NCBI GenBank assembly: GCA_023376005.1
Contig: CM042148.1
Span: 67,518,501-67,582,500 of the forward strand
Length of the DNA stretch: 64,000 bases
Origin: Doryteuthis pealeii
Taxonomy: Eukaryota; Mollusca; Cephalopoda; Myopsida; Loliginidae
Reading direction: 5' to 3'
Below are positions 26,401-40,175 of this stretch, piece after piece; the stretch's first letter is position 1, and every line of letters starts with the position of its first letter. The notes under the pieces are model-generated. The model had not been told where the DNA came from and did not search any database. It saw nothing but the letters and a program-made list of their open reading frames with translations. Position numbers and translations under genes: made by a program.

Positions 26401-29400
26401 GATCAACATATTTTTAGCCCCCGGCACCCATGAGCTTTGGTTCGTGGGTGGTCCCACATTAATAGGGCCTTGTGCCTAACCTATACACGTTGGGTACATG
26501 GTAAATATTCTAGTTATAAAGTATCACATTTCCACTGCCTGTCACAATTTCTTTATGTAACCAATCACACATGGAAATACAGAAATTCTTTTGTTGGAGA
26601 GTGATTACTTATATAAAAGCAACTAACATAATTGGTGAAAATGATTTTCAATACTTGATTTGGTTATTTTGAGTATATTGTATTGATTGCTCTCAAGTAA
26701 GTTTTTTGAGTTCATTGCCATCAACCTCAGCTTGTCCTACCATTGATCATTGTTCAGTGAGAAATCTCACAAAAAAATCTTATTTACTTCCTTTTTCAAT
26801 TTTATAATCAATAAAAAAAAGATATGCCAATTTTGGCAAAATCTCTTTTTGAGTATGCTAACTACTGCAACATCAACCATCAAATATATTCTTTTTGATG
26901 TATGCTAACTACTGCAACGTCAACCATCAAATATGTTCTTTTTGATGACTGCAACTCAACCATCAAATATGTTCTTTTTGATGTATGCTAACTACTGCAA
27001 CGTCAACCATCAAATATGTTCTTTTTGATGTATGCTAACACATCAAATATGTTCTTTTTGATGTATGCTAACTACTGCAACGTCAACCATCAAATATGTT
27101 CTTTTTGATGTATGCTAACTACTGCAACGTCAACCATCAAATATGTTCTTTTGATGTATGCTAACTACTGCAACGTCAACCATCAAATATGTTCTTTTTT
27201 GATGTATGCTAACTACTGCAACGTCAACCATCAAATATGTTCTTTTTGATGTATGCTAACTACTGCAACGTCAACCATCAAATATGTTCTTTTTGATGTA
27301 TGCTAACTACTGCAACGTCAACCATCAAATATGTTCTTTTTGATGTATGCTAACTACTGCAACGTCAACCATCAAATATGTTCTTTTTGATGTATGCTAA
27401 CTACTGCAACGTCAACCATCAAATATGTTCTTTTTGAATGAAGTTAGTTGTAACTAAGTGTTCTTAATGCAATTTAACTACAAACAAAAAAAAATTAAAA
27501 CTTTTTAGGCTACTCAGTATTTTCACCCTTATAGGGAAAATGTACAAACACTGCTTAATCATGCAAACTTCATTAAACCAACGAAAGTAGTTCACTGTAA
27601 AGAATTTAAAAAAAAAAAAGAATTTTTTAAATGAAGCACATAGCCACATATTTGTTTTCCTGGATATCCTGATGAGAAGCAGCTGAAAAAATTAAAATAT
27701 ATCCAATATAAGATCAACATGTTTTTTCACAATAAAATTAATCTATTTCATACGATTTGGACCTCTATGTAAGGAAAACATTATGAAAAAATGTATAATT
27801 AAGATAGAGAATATAAAGAAGAAACCAGTCAGTCAATGTTTCCCTCTAATATTTTCATGGCTTATTAGGAACCAAAAAGCCTGTGTACAATTGATGAAGT
27901 GAAGTGTGCAGAAAATATTTTTTATCTTTCAGATGATCATTGATTTATTTTTGTTTATGAAACAAATCAAAGCAAGAACATTATAAAATTTGCTTATCCA
28001 GCCATGAAGTTTTTTTGTGAACCATTTTTTTTTTAAACTGAAACTTTCAAAATTTGTATGCAGCACTAAAATTTTACTATGCAGCTTAATCTTTTGTTTT
28101 TAGCTTAGAGAGAACATTGTTGAATTTTAAATTGAACATTAATAATACTAGAAAGTTGCACAAAAATAGATTTTCTGCTTTCTTTATGAAGAATAATCTC
28201 ACATGAGATTTCTAATCATTTCTCTCGTTAATCATAATTTAGAATTATTCAAAATGGAGGATTTGCAATTAAAAAAGAGAAAAGCTTTGTAATATATTTT
28301 TGGGGGGAACTTTTTTTTTATATTATCCATAAAAAATCTCAACTCATACTTATTAGCTGGATTTTGTTCTGAAATTTTTTATTGTATTCAATCTATGTGA
28401 TTAATATTCACCAGTGAATTAAGTACATTAAGAAATTAAATCATTTTAAAATAAATATTTGTTGTGTAACATTATTGCTTATTTCATTATTAGGCTACAG
28501 ACCTATTGATGATTGTACATAAATTAGAATAAAACTTATTATTATAAAATTAATTTCAAACAATATTCTCATAAAATAATTATGAATCATAATCTCATGT
28601 TTATCTTTACTAATCTAATACCAACTCCTTTTGAGGAACATTTTTCAAAGAAAATATAAAATAACGGCAGCCATTTTGAATAGCTTAAAAGGTATATTTC
28701 AATGATATAGCAATTTCTGTATGTAAGAGGAGTGTAAGCTTTTAATAATAATCATTTTTCTATTTAAATTCTTTTTCACTAAATCCTTGAATAATTTCAT
28801 ATTAACAAATTTTGAATAAAACATTTCCAAGTGCTTTTACTGTTTTGTTTCAGTATATAATCATTTGACAATCTATAATTTTTGTGAGAAAATATTCTAT
28901 AGTTCAAGTGTTCAATTACATGATTTATTTTTATGTGTAGATCCTTCATTCAATATATCTATATTCATCACTTTTGCTCATTTGTTACAAAAGAAATTTG
29001 CTAAAACAAGACACTCTTATTTATTCAATACATGCTGAAATAAAACGTATGCTATTTTTTTGTATTTTTATGATTATATATTGTAAATTTTTAAAAAAAA
29101 GATCTGATAATTTTTGCATCCGAATTAAAAAGTATCCTTTTAATTCACATATATCTCCCACTTTTCCTCTTTTTTTTCAACAGGTGGTCTCCCCTCCTCC
29201 AAAAGCTACTAATAATCAGTGAACTCTTGCTGCTGCTATTGTCACTGCAAGTGTTGTGATATTCAATATTGTGATATACCAATATTTCTCTGTCAATGAA
29301 TAAATTACTCTCAACATGACATTTGTATTCATTATTAAAAAAATTAATTCAGATTCTTATTTCCTTTAAAAAGTAAAATCAAAATAAAAGTTCAGATTTA

Positions 29401-32400
29401 TATTTGTTAATATAAACATGGTTTTCACAATAAAATCTTAGTTATTTCTAAATTGTAAGTTTTCAAATTACAAGCAGTCAACTGACTGCAATTGTTCATG
29501 ACTCACACCTTTGGACACATTCACTGCCTTTAGCTACTCTACCCAGTACCTTACAGAGCAGACAGATTCTTTCAACTTAGTAGAAAACTGGAATAGTTTA
29601 CAAGGTTAGGAATATTACATTTTTAATGTTATGTGTACTGAAAATTAGTGATTTGTCTTCTTATGAGCATCCATATTATTTAGTATTTTCTGTGTCTAAC
29701 ATTACTTGTTGATTGCTTTAGGTTTTTGTATATATATTTTTTTAAATATTCAATATTTTTATGCATGAGTAATTTCTTTTCAATATTTTTATGTGAACAC
29801 TGGAGGTAAAATTTAGTTATGTATTTCACTATTTAATAATAATATAATAATGAAATTTATTGTGTACAGTGCTCAGGTGCACCACAACTCCTCAAAGTCT
29901 CATGTCTAGAACACTAAATAATGTATTAGTATCAGGAACATGAACAGCGAACAGTAATAATATACATTGCCACAGCATTATATTTTTGGCAATGTCAAAA
30001 CTTTTTAAGCTTTTAAAAATAAGATAGATACATATATTTCTTGAATATTTACTTGATAGAAGTAATATTGGTGAAGAATAAGAAATAACCATTAAGAAAT
30101 ATCTTATATTTTTAGGTTAAAATTGTCTTGGAAAGGATTGAAATCTTCAAATGTTTAAATTTCAAGATCATTTTTTTAGTCCTAAAAGTCATTTGTCTTT
30201 ACATTATTTTTTTTTCATTTTTTTTTTTAAACAATTTTTTTCTCCATTTTTAGACCAAGCATAACCTTTTTAATTACATGTTACATATACACTAAATAAT
30301 CATCAAAATTTCCTTTTGTATTTGAGGAATGTTTCATATGTCTCCATAAATTTGTTCATTTATATTTATTAACCTTTAAATGTTTCTAAGCATGAAAATG
30401 ATATCTTAGTGCATGTACATGCACATTTTGTCTTTTTTGTTGTGTGTTTTTAGAAATCTGTTGGTTCATAGAAATAAAAAAATTTGCAAAACAAAGCTAG
30501 TGTAAGTGAATCCAACACAAAGTTTCCTCACTGTATAAATACATACTTATTGTAATTTACTGAAAGTATTAAAATCAAAAGTTATGTTTATGAATATTGA
30601 AGTTATTGAAATGAAATTTATTGTGTACAATGCTCAGGTGCACCACAACTCATCAAAGTCTCATGTCTAGTACACAGAATAATGTATTAATCTCAAGAAC
30701 ATGAACAGCGTACAGTAATAATATACATGTATGTGTGTGGAGGGGTATCAGGTATAGTGTTGGCAGACTACAGGAAGCATGGAGGCTTTGAAAAGCGCAG
30801 TGATTCGGCAGTCCACAACGGACACAGGCAGCTTATTCCATCCATGCTTCGGCAACTCTGAGCGTGAAAAAATGTTTCCGAAAGTCATGTGAGCTATGCT
30901 GTTTTCTGACTTTGTAGGCATGCCCATGTGTGTTAGAAACATGGAGATCAAAAAGGTGCTCAAGGTTGCTGTTGTTAACATGATTAATGACCTTATGAGC
31001 GTTTACCAGGTCAGTTGCCAGACGCCAGAGTTTCAACGAATCCATTCCCAGGACAGCAAAACGTTCAGAATATGGCAGATGCCTGATGGCGGGTATTCGT
31101 TTGGTTGCACATCTATGTACAGTTATTATATGAGTACTTTTTCAGAATTAGTAGATTTTTTTCTTTTATGTTTTCAGTCAAGAGCTTTAAAGAGAAAATA
31201 TCATGTTTAATAAAATGGCACAAGTTTATAACAACTAATTTTTACACACAGATTTGAGACACTTTGTGGGGATTCAGTTTCCAGTTTTGCTTTATAAAAC
31301 CTAATAAATTAGTCACTTTCATTTCTCTTGGTTTTCTTTTTATCATTATTTAATGCAAGTGTTTGTTTTTTTCCTTTTAAGTCATTTTTTTGTTTCAGAA
31401 GGAATGCTGCATGACAAGAATGTGACTAACATTTCATTGCATGTCTTAATACATGTCTATATCTGTTCATATGTCTGTGATTTTTTGGCATGTTAACTCT
31501 TGTACTTTTAAGGCATGGTAGATTTATTGTACTACATGTACACTAAAAATAAGTTTCTGCTTTTTAGTGGATGTATGCAATAAGTCTGCCATGGTATAAA
31601 ACATAATATTTACTTCCAAATGAAAATGTTTAGATCTGAATACTGATTACAATTATAACTTTTCAATTGAAATAAATATTTAACTGCAATTCATTGTGAA
31701 GAATGTCAGTTATGATCTACTGTATAAATAAAAAATATTTTAATTGAATTTTATATAATTTTAAATTTATTATATTATTTGATTCAAAACAACATTTACA
31801 GTAATACAGATGCATGTTAATTTGGAGTTACAATATGTACTAACTAAAATGTTAACATTGAAAATTGACATGTTATGTAATTCTGTAATTTTTAAAAAGA
31901 ATTGTATCTATTTCACAATTGAAATAACATTCAACATTGTAGGCCTTCTTTCTAGATGTACATTTAGAACATTTTAAACTGTTAAATTTTTAAAAACCTA
32001 TCTGTCAGAGAAGTCAGTGTCACTGTATTTGATCGTGTAAAAATCTGTTTTTATCAGCTGTGTTGAAAATTGGATTTTGTATAATTTTGTAAAATGCACA
32101 ATAACAAGGGAGACGTGTAGAATGAGTAAATATAAGAAGCATCAACTGAAGTTACACTGTGGCAAATTGGATAAGTGATTTTAGGACATCTTAACAGTTG
32201 AAGGAACACTTTATTGCACTTTACTTATTAAGTGATTCATCATTAGTTGTTAACAATTGTTCAAATAGGAAATTAACAACTCAATGCCATAGTAGAAACA
32301 ATTTCACAATTGAAATAACATTCAAGATTGTAGGCCTTCTTTTAATATCTAGATGTACATTTAGAACATTTTAAAATGAAATAATTAGGATATGGCAACT

Positions 32401-35400
32401 TGTAGAAATTTTTTATGCTGATTTTCTTTCATGTTCTAAGTTGTGCTAATGAATCTTCAAACTTCAAAATTTTGTAGCTAATAATTTGCATTTGGGATTT
32501 AAAATTGATACTCTTTAAATCCATTGAGAAGGCATATCATTCGAAATTAATAAAAAATGTGTAATTTCATGGTTAATGTAAGATATTTTTTCTAAATATT
32601 AAGAATCTTTGGTTAATCTTACATTCTTTTTATGTTAGCATTATTGTAAAAAATTTAAAAAATTTAAATAAATTCAGCAAAAAATTTTAAATTATTAACT
32701 TCTACATTTTTGTTTTCTTTATAATATTATTTCATTATATATTACGCTCTATTCTCTTTCATTGTTTTAAAGTACAGTAATTGATTACTTTTAAGTAAAA
32801 TATATGACAAAAAGGATAGGAAAATTTATTATTTAAAATGTTTGATTTGGAAATAAGTTCATTTGGAAGGTATTTTTGTTTTGTTTTTTGTTGTTTTTTT
32901 AATACAGTGTTTTGAATGTTTGAAACTTTGTTCAAACATTCATTATTTTGTTATTACATTTTAGCCAATCTATTCTTCAACCTTCGACCTTTAAAAAGAA
33001 CTTATTTCTTCAGAAAATGAAGGGAAAAAAATAGTCATTAATATAGACAAATTCATGCTGTCACTTAGGCTGATCAGTCAAATATTGTGGTAACAACAAG
33101 AACATAAATTTAATTGGCCACATAATATTTTGAATGTTAATGACTCTTCTCAATGTTATAGACAGTGTTTAAATGTTATTACATGAAGATTTTTAATTCT
33201 GACAAAACATTAAGCTTCTTTACATTGTATTGATAAAATGTATATAATAAACAGTAGATAAAGAGGTTTCTGATATGGTGTTTATAATTTCCAATAATTT
33301 GGCATTCTATACATTTGAATATATATTGCTAGGAATTAATAGTAATTTTTTTAAGTTGTTAATTTGGAACTGTCAATCATTTAGTTTTTAAGCTTTTATT
33401 GTTTTTTGTTATATTCAAGATTTCTTGTAAGTAGAAAACAACTTATATATAGTTTCACTAAGTAGTCTAAAAAAGTTTGCTTTTCTTCAATTAAGTGCAT
33501 CTAAAGAAAATACACCATTTATTTAATTAGTTTGTATATGATTTATGATTTTGATTTAAGTTGTATATTATCAATTAAATCTATTTTTCCCCTATTGAAT
33601 TTTCATAGTTATCAGCAAAACAATTCTGAATTCAATCTTATTTCAGTGTCAAGTGAAGATATTTCTCATGTACGTATAGTAGAGGTATCCCATGATGCAA
33701 GAGGCTCTTTGGGTCTCAGTATTGCTGGTGGTGTGGGAAGTACATTGGGAGATACACCAGTGGTCATTACAAATCTTCATCTAGGAGGACCTGCTTCACA
33801 AACAGATAAGTTAAAGGTAAGTTCATTATAACATTATTGGTCCCTGTCCCCTTTTTAAGTTCTTAAAACTACAAAACTATGACTTTTTTTTACACCCATT
33901 AATATCTTATATCTCTAATTTCTTTCTCATTTTTTTTTTTTTTTTTTGAACATGGAATTATATTCTTATTGTTAGACAGTCTTGATCACATGTTCAGTCT
34001 AAAAAAATTAATTTCTTTTCAGCTTACTGTATTTGATGGCATATAGGACGCATGTTTTTTTCCCCAAAATTTTGGCTCAAAAAATTGCCCTGCATCTTAT
34101 ACATCGTAGGTGAAGTTTGAGACCTCCCGTAGGCCTAGGCTAATCTTCTCTATGATGCTCACTAACCCAGCTTACACTCAGTACTTTTACCTACCCTAAA
34201 CTCCATGCATCCTTATTTTATTGATGGTATTGTTATAATAAAGGTTAACAGTAGACTGTTTTCAACAATATATGCTTAAATACACTAAAAACTTTTTTTC
34301 CTGTATCTGACCTGCTGTGTCTTATATGCCGTCAAATACAGTAATTAAAAAAAAAAATTTCATTTTTCATGTTAAAATCTGTCACACTCTCATATCTATA
34401 CATAAAAATTTAAGTTAACATTTTTTTTTCTCATGTAAAGCATGAAAATCTCAAATAATTTTTAGCTGAATTTCAAATTATCAAACATTATGAAAGAAAG
34501 TTATATTTTTATATCTAAGGGATTTTAAATAATTTAAACATCTTTCTTTTTACATTTTGATTTAGATTGGTGACCAAATATTGGCTGTTAATGAAATGTC
34601 TACTAAAGATTTGACCCACTCTGAAGTGGTTGGAATGTTGAAAGATACATCAACACCGGTCATACTTACTGTCACACATGGTAAGAATTTTTTTTCATTT
34701 GATATAAACTTAGAGGAAAGAGGATTTGTGGATGATTTTAATTGCCATTGTCATATAGCTAAAGTCTAAGCATTTTCAAAGTTAGAATATTTTCCAAATA
34801 ATTGGCATTGTTTGCTGAAGCAAAATTCAAATGGAGCTTCAAATTGCTGTCACTATAATTTAATGATTATATACAGAGAAGTTGATTGGCACTACATTTT
34901 GCCTAATAAAAAAGATTTCATATATTAAAAATTGTATAAGATTTTTAATATATGATATCTTTTTTATTGATTCAAATTCAATTATTGTATTTTAGTTTTG
35001 AATAATTTTAACAAAAATATGAACAAGTAAAGTTAGGTCATTCAAAACTTATTGTATAAGTTTTGAATGACCTAACTTATCCATATTTTTGTTAAAATTA
35101 TCCAAAACTAAAATATAATAATTTAATTTGAATCAATAAAATATTTGCAATTAAATTTTACTTTTGGTTGTCAACCTTGTGCATTTGTTTTTGTTTTTAA
35201 TCTGATACGAAAAGAATATTATTTTTTAATTGCATTTATGCAAACATACACAGTATATAAATATATTTTAGAATTTTAAATTTACGACATAAGAGATTTT
35301 TGTGTACATGTATTATTTAAAGCTTTATTTTTCTTGAATGTTTTAACTTTGATTATGCAGAATTTTTCAATTTGCCTTGTAACTTTCAAAATATGAGAAA

Positions 35401-38400
35401 ATAAAAATTGCTACCCTAAGTTTTAGAATGATTTGGTTTAATTGAAAAAATTCTCACATGATAGAATGCTTGGACTATTTTGGAGATCTGGTGTTTATTA
35501 ATAAAATAATATTGCCTAACCATAATACTGATATGTCGTATTTTACCAGGAAAATTTGAAATTATTTAAGTAAAATTTCCCATTTACAATAATTCATATC
35601 AAAATGATATTGCATTTTTTTTTTTTTTAGATTGAAAAAATATGCTTGAGGAAATTTGTTTGTTTGTAAATGCTTGAATATTGTTGGTAATGACTCTCCT
35701 AGTCTAAACCAATTTGATAACCTTAACTTTTATATTACTGCAATAGGAAATATGTAAAACCTTCAGCTCAGGATTTTCAAACATTATACTTGTATGAATT
35801 CATGTAGGGCTATAATGAACCTGAAATTGTAAGGAATATAACTTTTACATTTATAGAGAATGTTGTTGAACTGTAAAATTTTTATTTAAATTTAGAAGAT
35901 CAAGAGAAGTTGACTAAAGCTGTCAATCTCTGATGAAAATTAGAATGCTGAAAGTGAATTAAAAAAAAAAAAAAAACCTATCTGTCAGAAGTCAAAGTCC
36001 ACTGTATTTGATAGTGTAAAAATCTGTTTTTATCAGCTGTGTTGAAAATTGGATTTTGTATAATTTTGTAAAATGCACAATAACAAGGGAGACGTGTAGA
36101 ATGAGTAAATATAAGAAGCATCAACTGAAGTTACACTGTGGCAAATTGGATAAGTGATTTTAGGACATCTTAACAGTTGAAGGAACACTTTATTGCACTT
36201 TACTTATTAAGTGATTTATCATTAGGTGTTAACAATTGTTCAAATAGGAAATTAACAACTCAATGCCATAGTAGAATCAAGGAAATATAGATTAAATAAA
36301 AATATTTTCAAGCAATCTTTTTTTTTTTTTTTTTTTTTTTCTCTTGGTATAGTTTATTTTTAAAGAAAACAATTTCAACTTTATACAATTTTTAAAACAA
36401 TCTTAAAAAAAATAGAAAAATATTAAAATTTCTTTTTTTTTTTTTTTTTTTTTTTTTAATATTCAACAGATTTTTTTTCTCTTATGTAAAAAAATGTTTT
36501 TTTAAATTTACTTACACAATATTATCAATAGTCATAATTTTTGTTATTTATATCAAATTCCATGGGATAAATTTCTTCAGTTAATTTGTTATAAATATGA
36601 AAAACAATTTAATACTTTAAGTAATACTGATTTTTACATAAGACTAAATTTTTTGTATCATTTTCTGGCATGATCTCAGGTGTTATTAGCAGTTTTAACA
36701 ATCATCATTAGATTACTGTTAAAACCAGCTAAAAACTTCCATAGTGTAAATACCCTTTTTTTTATTCTCAAATATCTATAGGATATAAAGTAAATTATGT
36801 GTGGGTTGATATGTATATTTGTGTGGTTTATAAATTCATGTATGAATGCCATATTTTCTTTGTCTGTAAAGGTTCTGACAGGATTAAACAAGGTAAGAGT
36901 GTCCACTCCCATATTCAGATATAGTTATTGGATTAGCTGTTATAGAAGAATCTTTCCTTGTGCACTCTTATTCTTTTAGCAATTGCAAAACATATCCCAT
37001 CTTTGAAAGTACATAAGAAAAATACTAAAATAACATACATTCAAAGGGAAATATTAAGAAATTTAAAAACTTTTATATGGAATTGGGTATTTTTTCTTTT
37101 CTTGCAAATATTATATTGGTTATTAAATACAACTTTTTAAGTAATCTTATTTGTAAATTACAATTTAAGACATTTTATCCGAGTTGTTTAAAGCAAGCAT
37201 TTCTATACTGATTAAGCAAATTTTGCTGATTGAATGATTTATAATTACTCTAATCCAGGGGTTCCCAACCTTTTTCAGCTAATGGCCCACTTTGAAACCA
37301 GAATTTTTTGTGGCCCATGAAATTATTATAATAGAAAAAAATATTTCCATTTTACATAAGATATTTATTCAATCAAGATACAACCATATAGAATTATAAT
37401 ATTTACTTGTGGCCCATTTTGGGAACCACTGCTCTAATCCATAGCATCAAGAAGGCAGCAAGAGACATTGACCACTATGTGAACTCAGATAAAACGGAGT
37501 TCATTTGTTTTAAACATCTCCACACTGAATTGTAAGCCACTCAAATTAGTTGGCCAGTTCACATACCTAGGTAATAATATTTCATCTACAGAAAGCGATG
37601 TCAATATATGCATAGAAAAGGTATGGATTGCTATAGACAGATTATCAATCATATGGAAATCTGATCTTTCTGATAAGATACAGTGATAATTCTTTCAAGC
37701 TTTAGCTGTGTCAGTGCTACTGTATGGCTGCACCACTTGGACTCTAATAAAATGCTTAGAAAAAAAAGCTAGATGGGAAATACACAAAGATGCTGCATGC
37801 TGCCTTGAACAAATCTTGGAAGCAGCACCCCACAAGAAAGCAGTTGTATGGCCACTAAGTAACATTCTCCTTTGGACACCTACACATGGACACACCAGTG
37901 CAGGCCGACCACTAAAAACCTACATCAATCAGCTCTGTGCAATTTCTGGATACTGCATGAAGGACTTGACAGGGGTGATGACTTATAGGGATGGTTGGTG
38001 AGAGAGTTATGGGTATTTTATGGTGTTGGCACAACTAGATAATGATTACTCTGTAAAAGTAGTTAAATAATGATTCCTATCAATAAATATAGATTTTCTA
38101 ATGCATGTGTTTTCTCATTAATTTCAGATTCTCTCTCCAGTGTTTGCTAGATTATTATACAAATTAATTAATTCAAGAATAAAAAGTTCTTGTTTTGTTT
38201 TTAAAACTAAACAGCTGAAAGAAAACATTTTAAATGAACAAGGAATTGTTTATAATACTTTAATTCCAATATCAAATTTAAATGGTTAAAACTGATTATA
38301 TTTTTAAATAATAATGCAGAAATTCTTCCCTTCTATAAAAACCAATTCTTTCAACCCATATTTTGGTGTTTGTTTGTGTGAAAGATACTTTTCTCTATCA

Positions 38401-39980
38401 TATTTTTGATGATTGTTGAATAATTGACTTTGATTGCTTTTAAGAGGTTTAGCAATTAGTTAAAATAACAAAGATACAGTGAAAAAAAATCCATTTAAAA
38501 AAGATTTGAAAAGAAGATTCAATTAATTAAAAAAATCATTGAACAATCATTGAAAATTTCTTTTATATAAATGACTAATTTTTATTTTATAATAATCTTT
38601 TGTCTTTTTCCACTCTTAAATTGAGACTGCACTTTTATCTCTTATATATGTGACAAATGTGTTTAAATAAACATTTGGTTATTTGGAATTTTTAATCCTG
38701 TCATCAACTTTTATAAGTAGGATTTTTTTTTTTGTTCATTTTTAACTTTTATTTATGTAAACCAAGTTAAAGGATATTTTTGTTTCTTTTCTTCTGGTAA
38801 TAGATCTTTTGTTATTGCTTATAGTGGTTTAAGATTTTATTGAGTAATCTGAATATCATTTTTACAGGATGAATAACGAATGTAAAGTTATATATGCTAT
38901 ACATTTTTTTAATACATAATCTTATAATTTACTGAATTTTAATATCTGTATATTACTTATCCTGCTATATTCTTTGTCTATGGCATTTTAAAGTGTTATG
39001 TTAAAGTGTTATGATTAATGTCTCAAAAGAAATTATTGTTAACAAATGTTTTCTGATATAGATTGTAATAAAACAAATTGTCTTTAAGTGACTGCATTTC
39101 AAAACTGGTACAAAACAGTTTAAATATTTTTTCCTATTTTCTGTGCATTTAAACTAGGCCGAAGCAGGGATAGACTAAGAGTTCCAGGTAAGAATCAGGT
39201 GCACCCTAATAATAGTTCAAGTTAGATCAACCCTAAATTTATGAACATTCATTTGCATGAATTGGTTTTGATTAGACAAGGTTTCAAAATAAACCTAAAA
39301 AAAAAAACAAAGCACCAAATCATTCTAGATCATATGAGCAGTTATAAAGTTTTGAAATTTAAAATCCTCATGGTTGGTTGGATTTTATGGCATGTCAACC
39401 CTTGTTGGGTTATTTTATGCTGAAGACATTTTGTTTTACTCATTCTTGATGGTACATTTTTTTTTTTTTTTTTTTTTTTTTCAACTCAATTTTCTATTTA
39501 ACCCATAGATGGGATCCTAACAGATACTACCACTCTGGGTCAGAGTGGACCTGGGAGTAATGGTGATGAAAGAGTACTCCACACTCCAGAATTGAGACTT
39601 CACTATTAGATGCAGTTTAATGTCATACCCATGACAAGACTCAGCCACCGCCTCTAGCACATAGATGATAAAAAGGGTTGGGGGTGTTGCCATATGGGTA
39701 ATAGGATTGGGACAATCATATAGGTGCTAGGGCTTGATGTGATCAGCCGATTGATTGGATGAGGCCTCTCGACCACTCATCTAACCTAAGGGCCAAAGTG
39801 GACTGCTCAGCAAGCAGGAAATCCTTATGGCTAGAACTAGAAGTTAAACAATGTATGAAATAAACTAAAAAGAACAAAACATTTGAATGTGGCTCTGATA
39901 CTTATATCCCAAATGTATTCTGGTGTGTTGCAAAATATCAACAAAAAGATGACAAAAAATGTATGTATGTATTATGTATG

Positions 39981-40049
<69 letters not shown>

Positions 40050-40082
40050 ATATACACACACACCACACTTTCCCATGTCATC

Positions 40083-40115
<33 letters not shown>

Positions 40116-40128
40116 CACACACTTTCCA

Positions 40129-40175
<47 letters not shown>

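Noticed and set aside
27662..27704. Hammerhead in the array-element tail (GGATAT...CTGATGA...GAAA...ATATCC)
   Set aside because: Outer stem pairs, but stem II is too weak and no stem III with a cleavage doublet can be drawn; kept only as a remark.
30896..31210. 104-residue + strand frame
   Set aside because: Antisense shadow of the CR1-like reverse transcriptase read on the minus strand.
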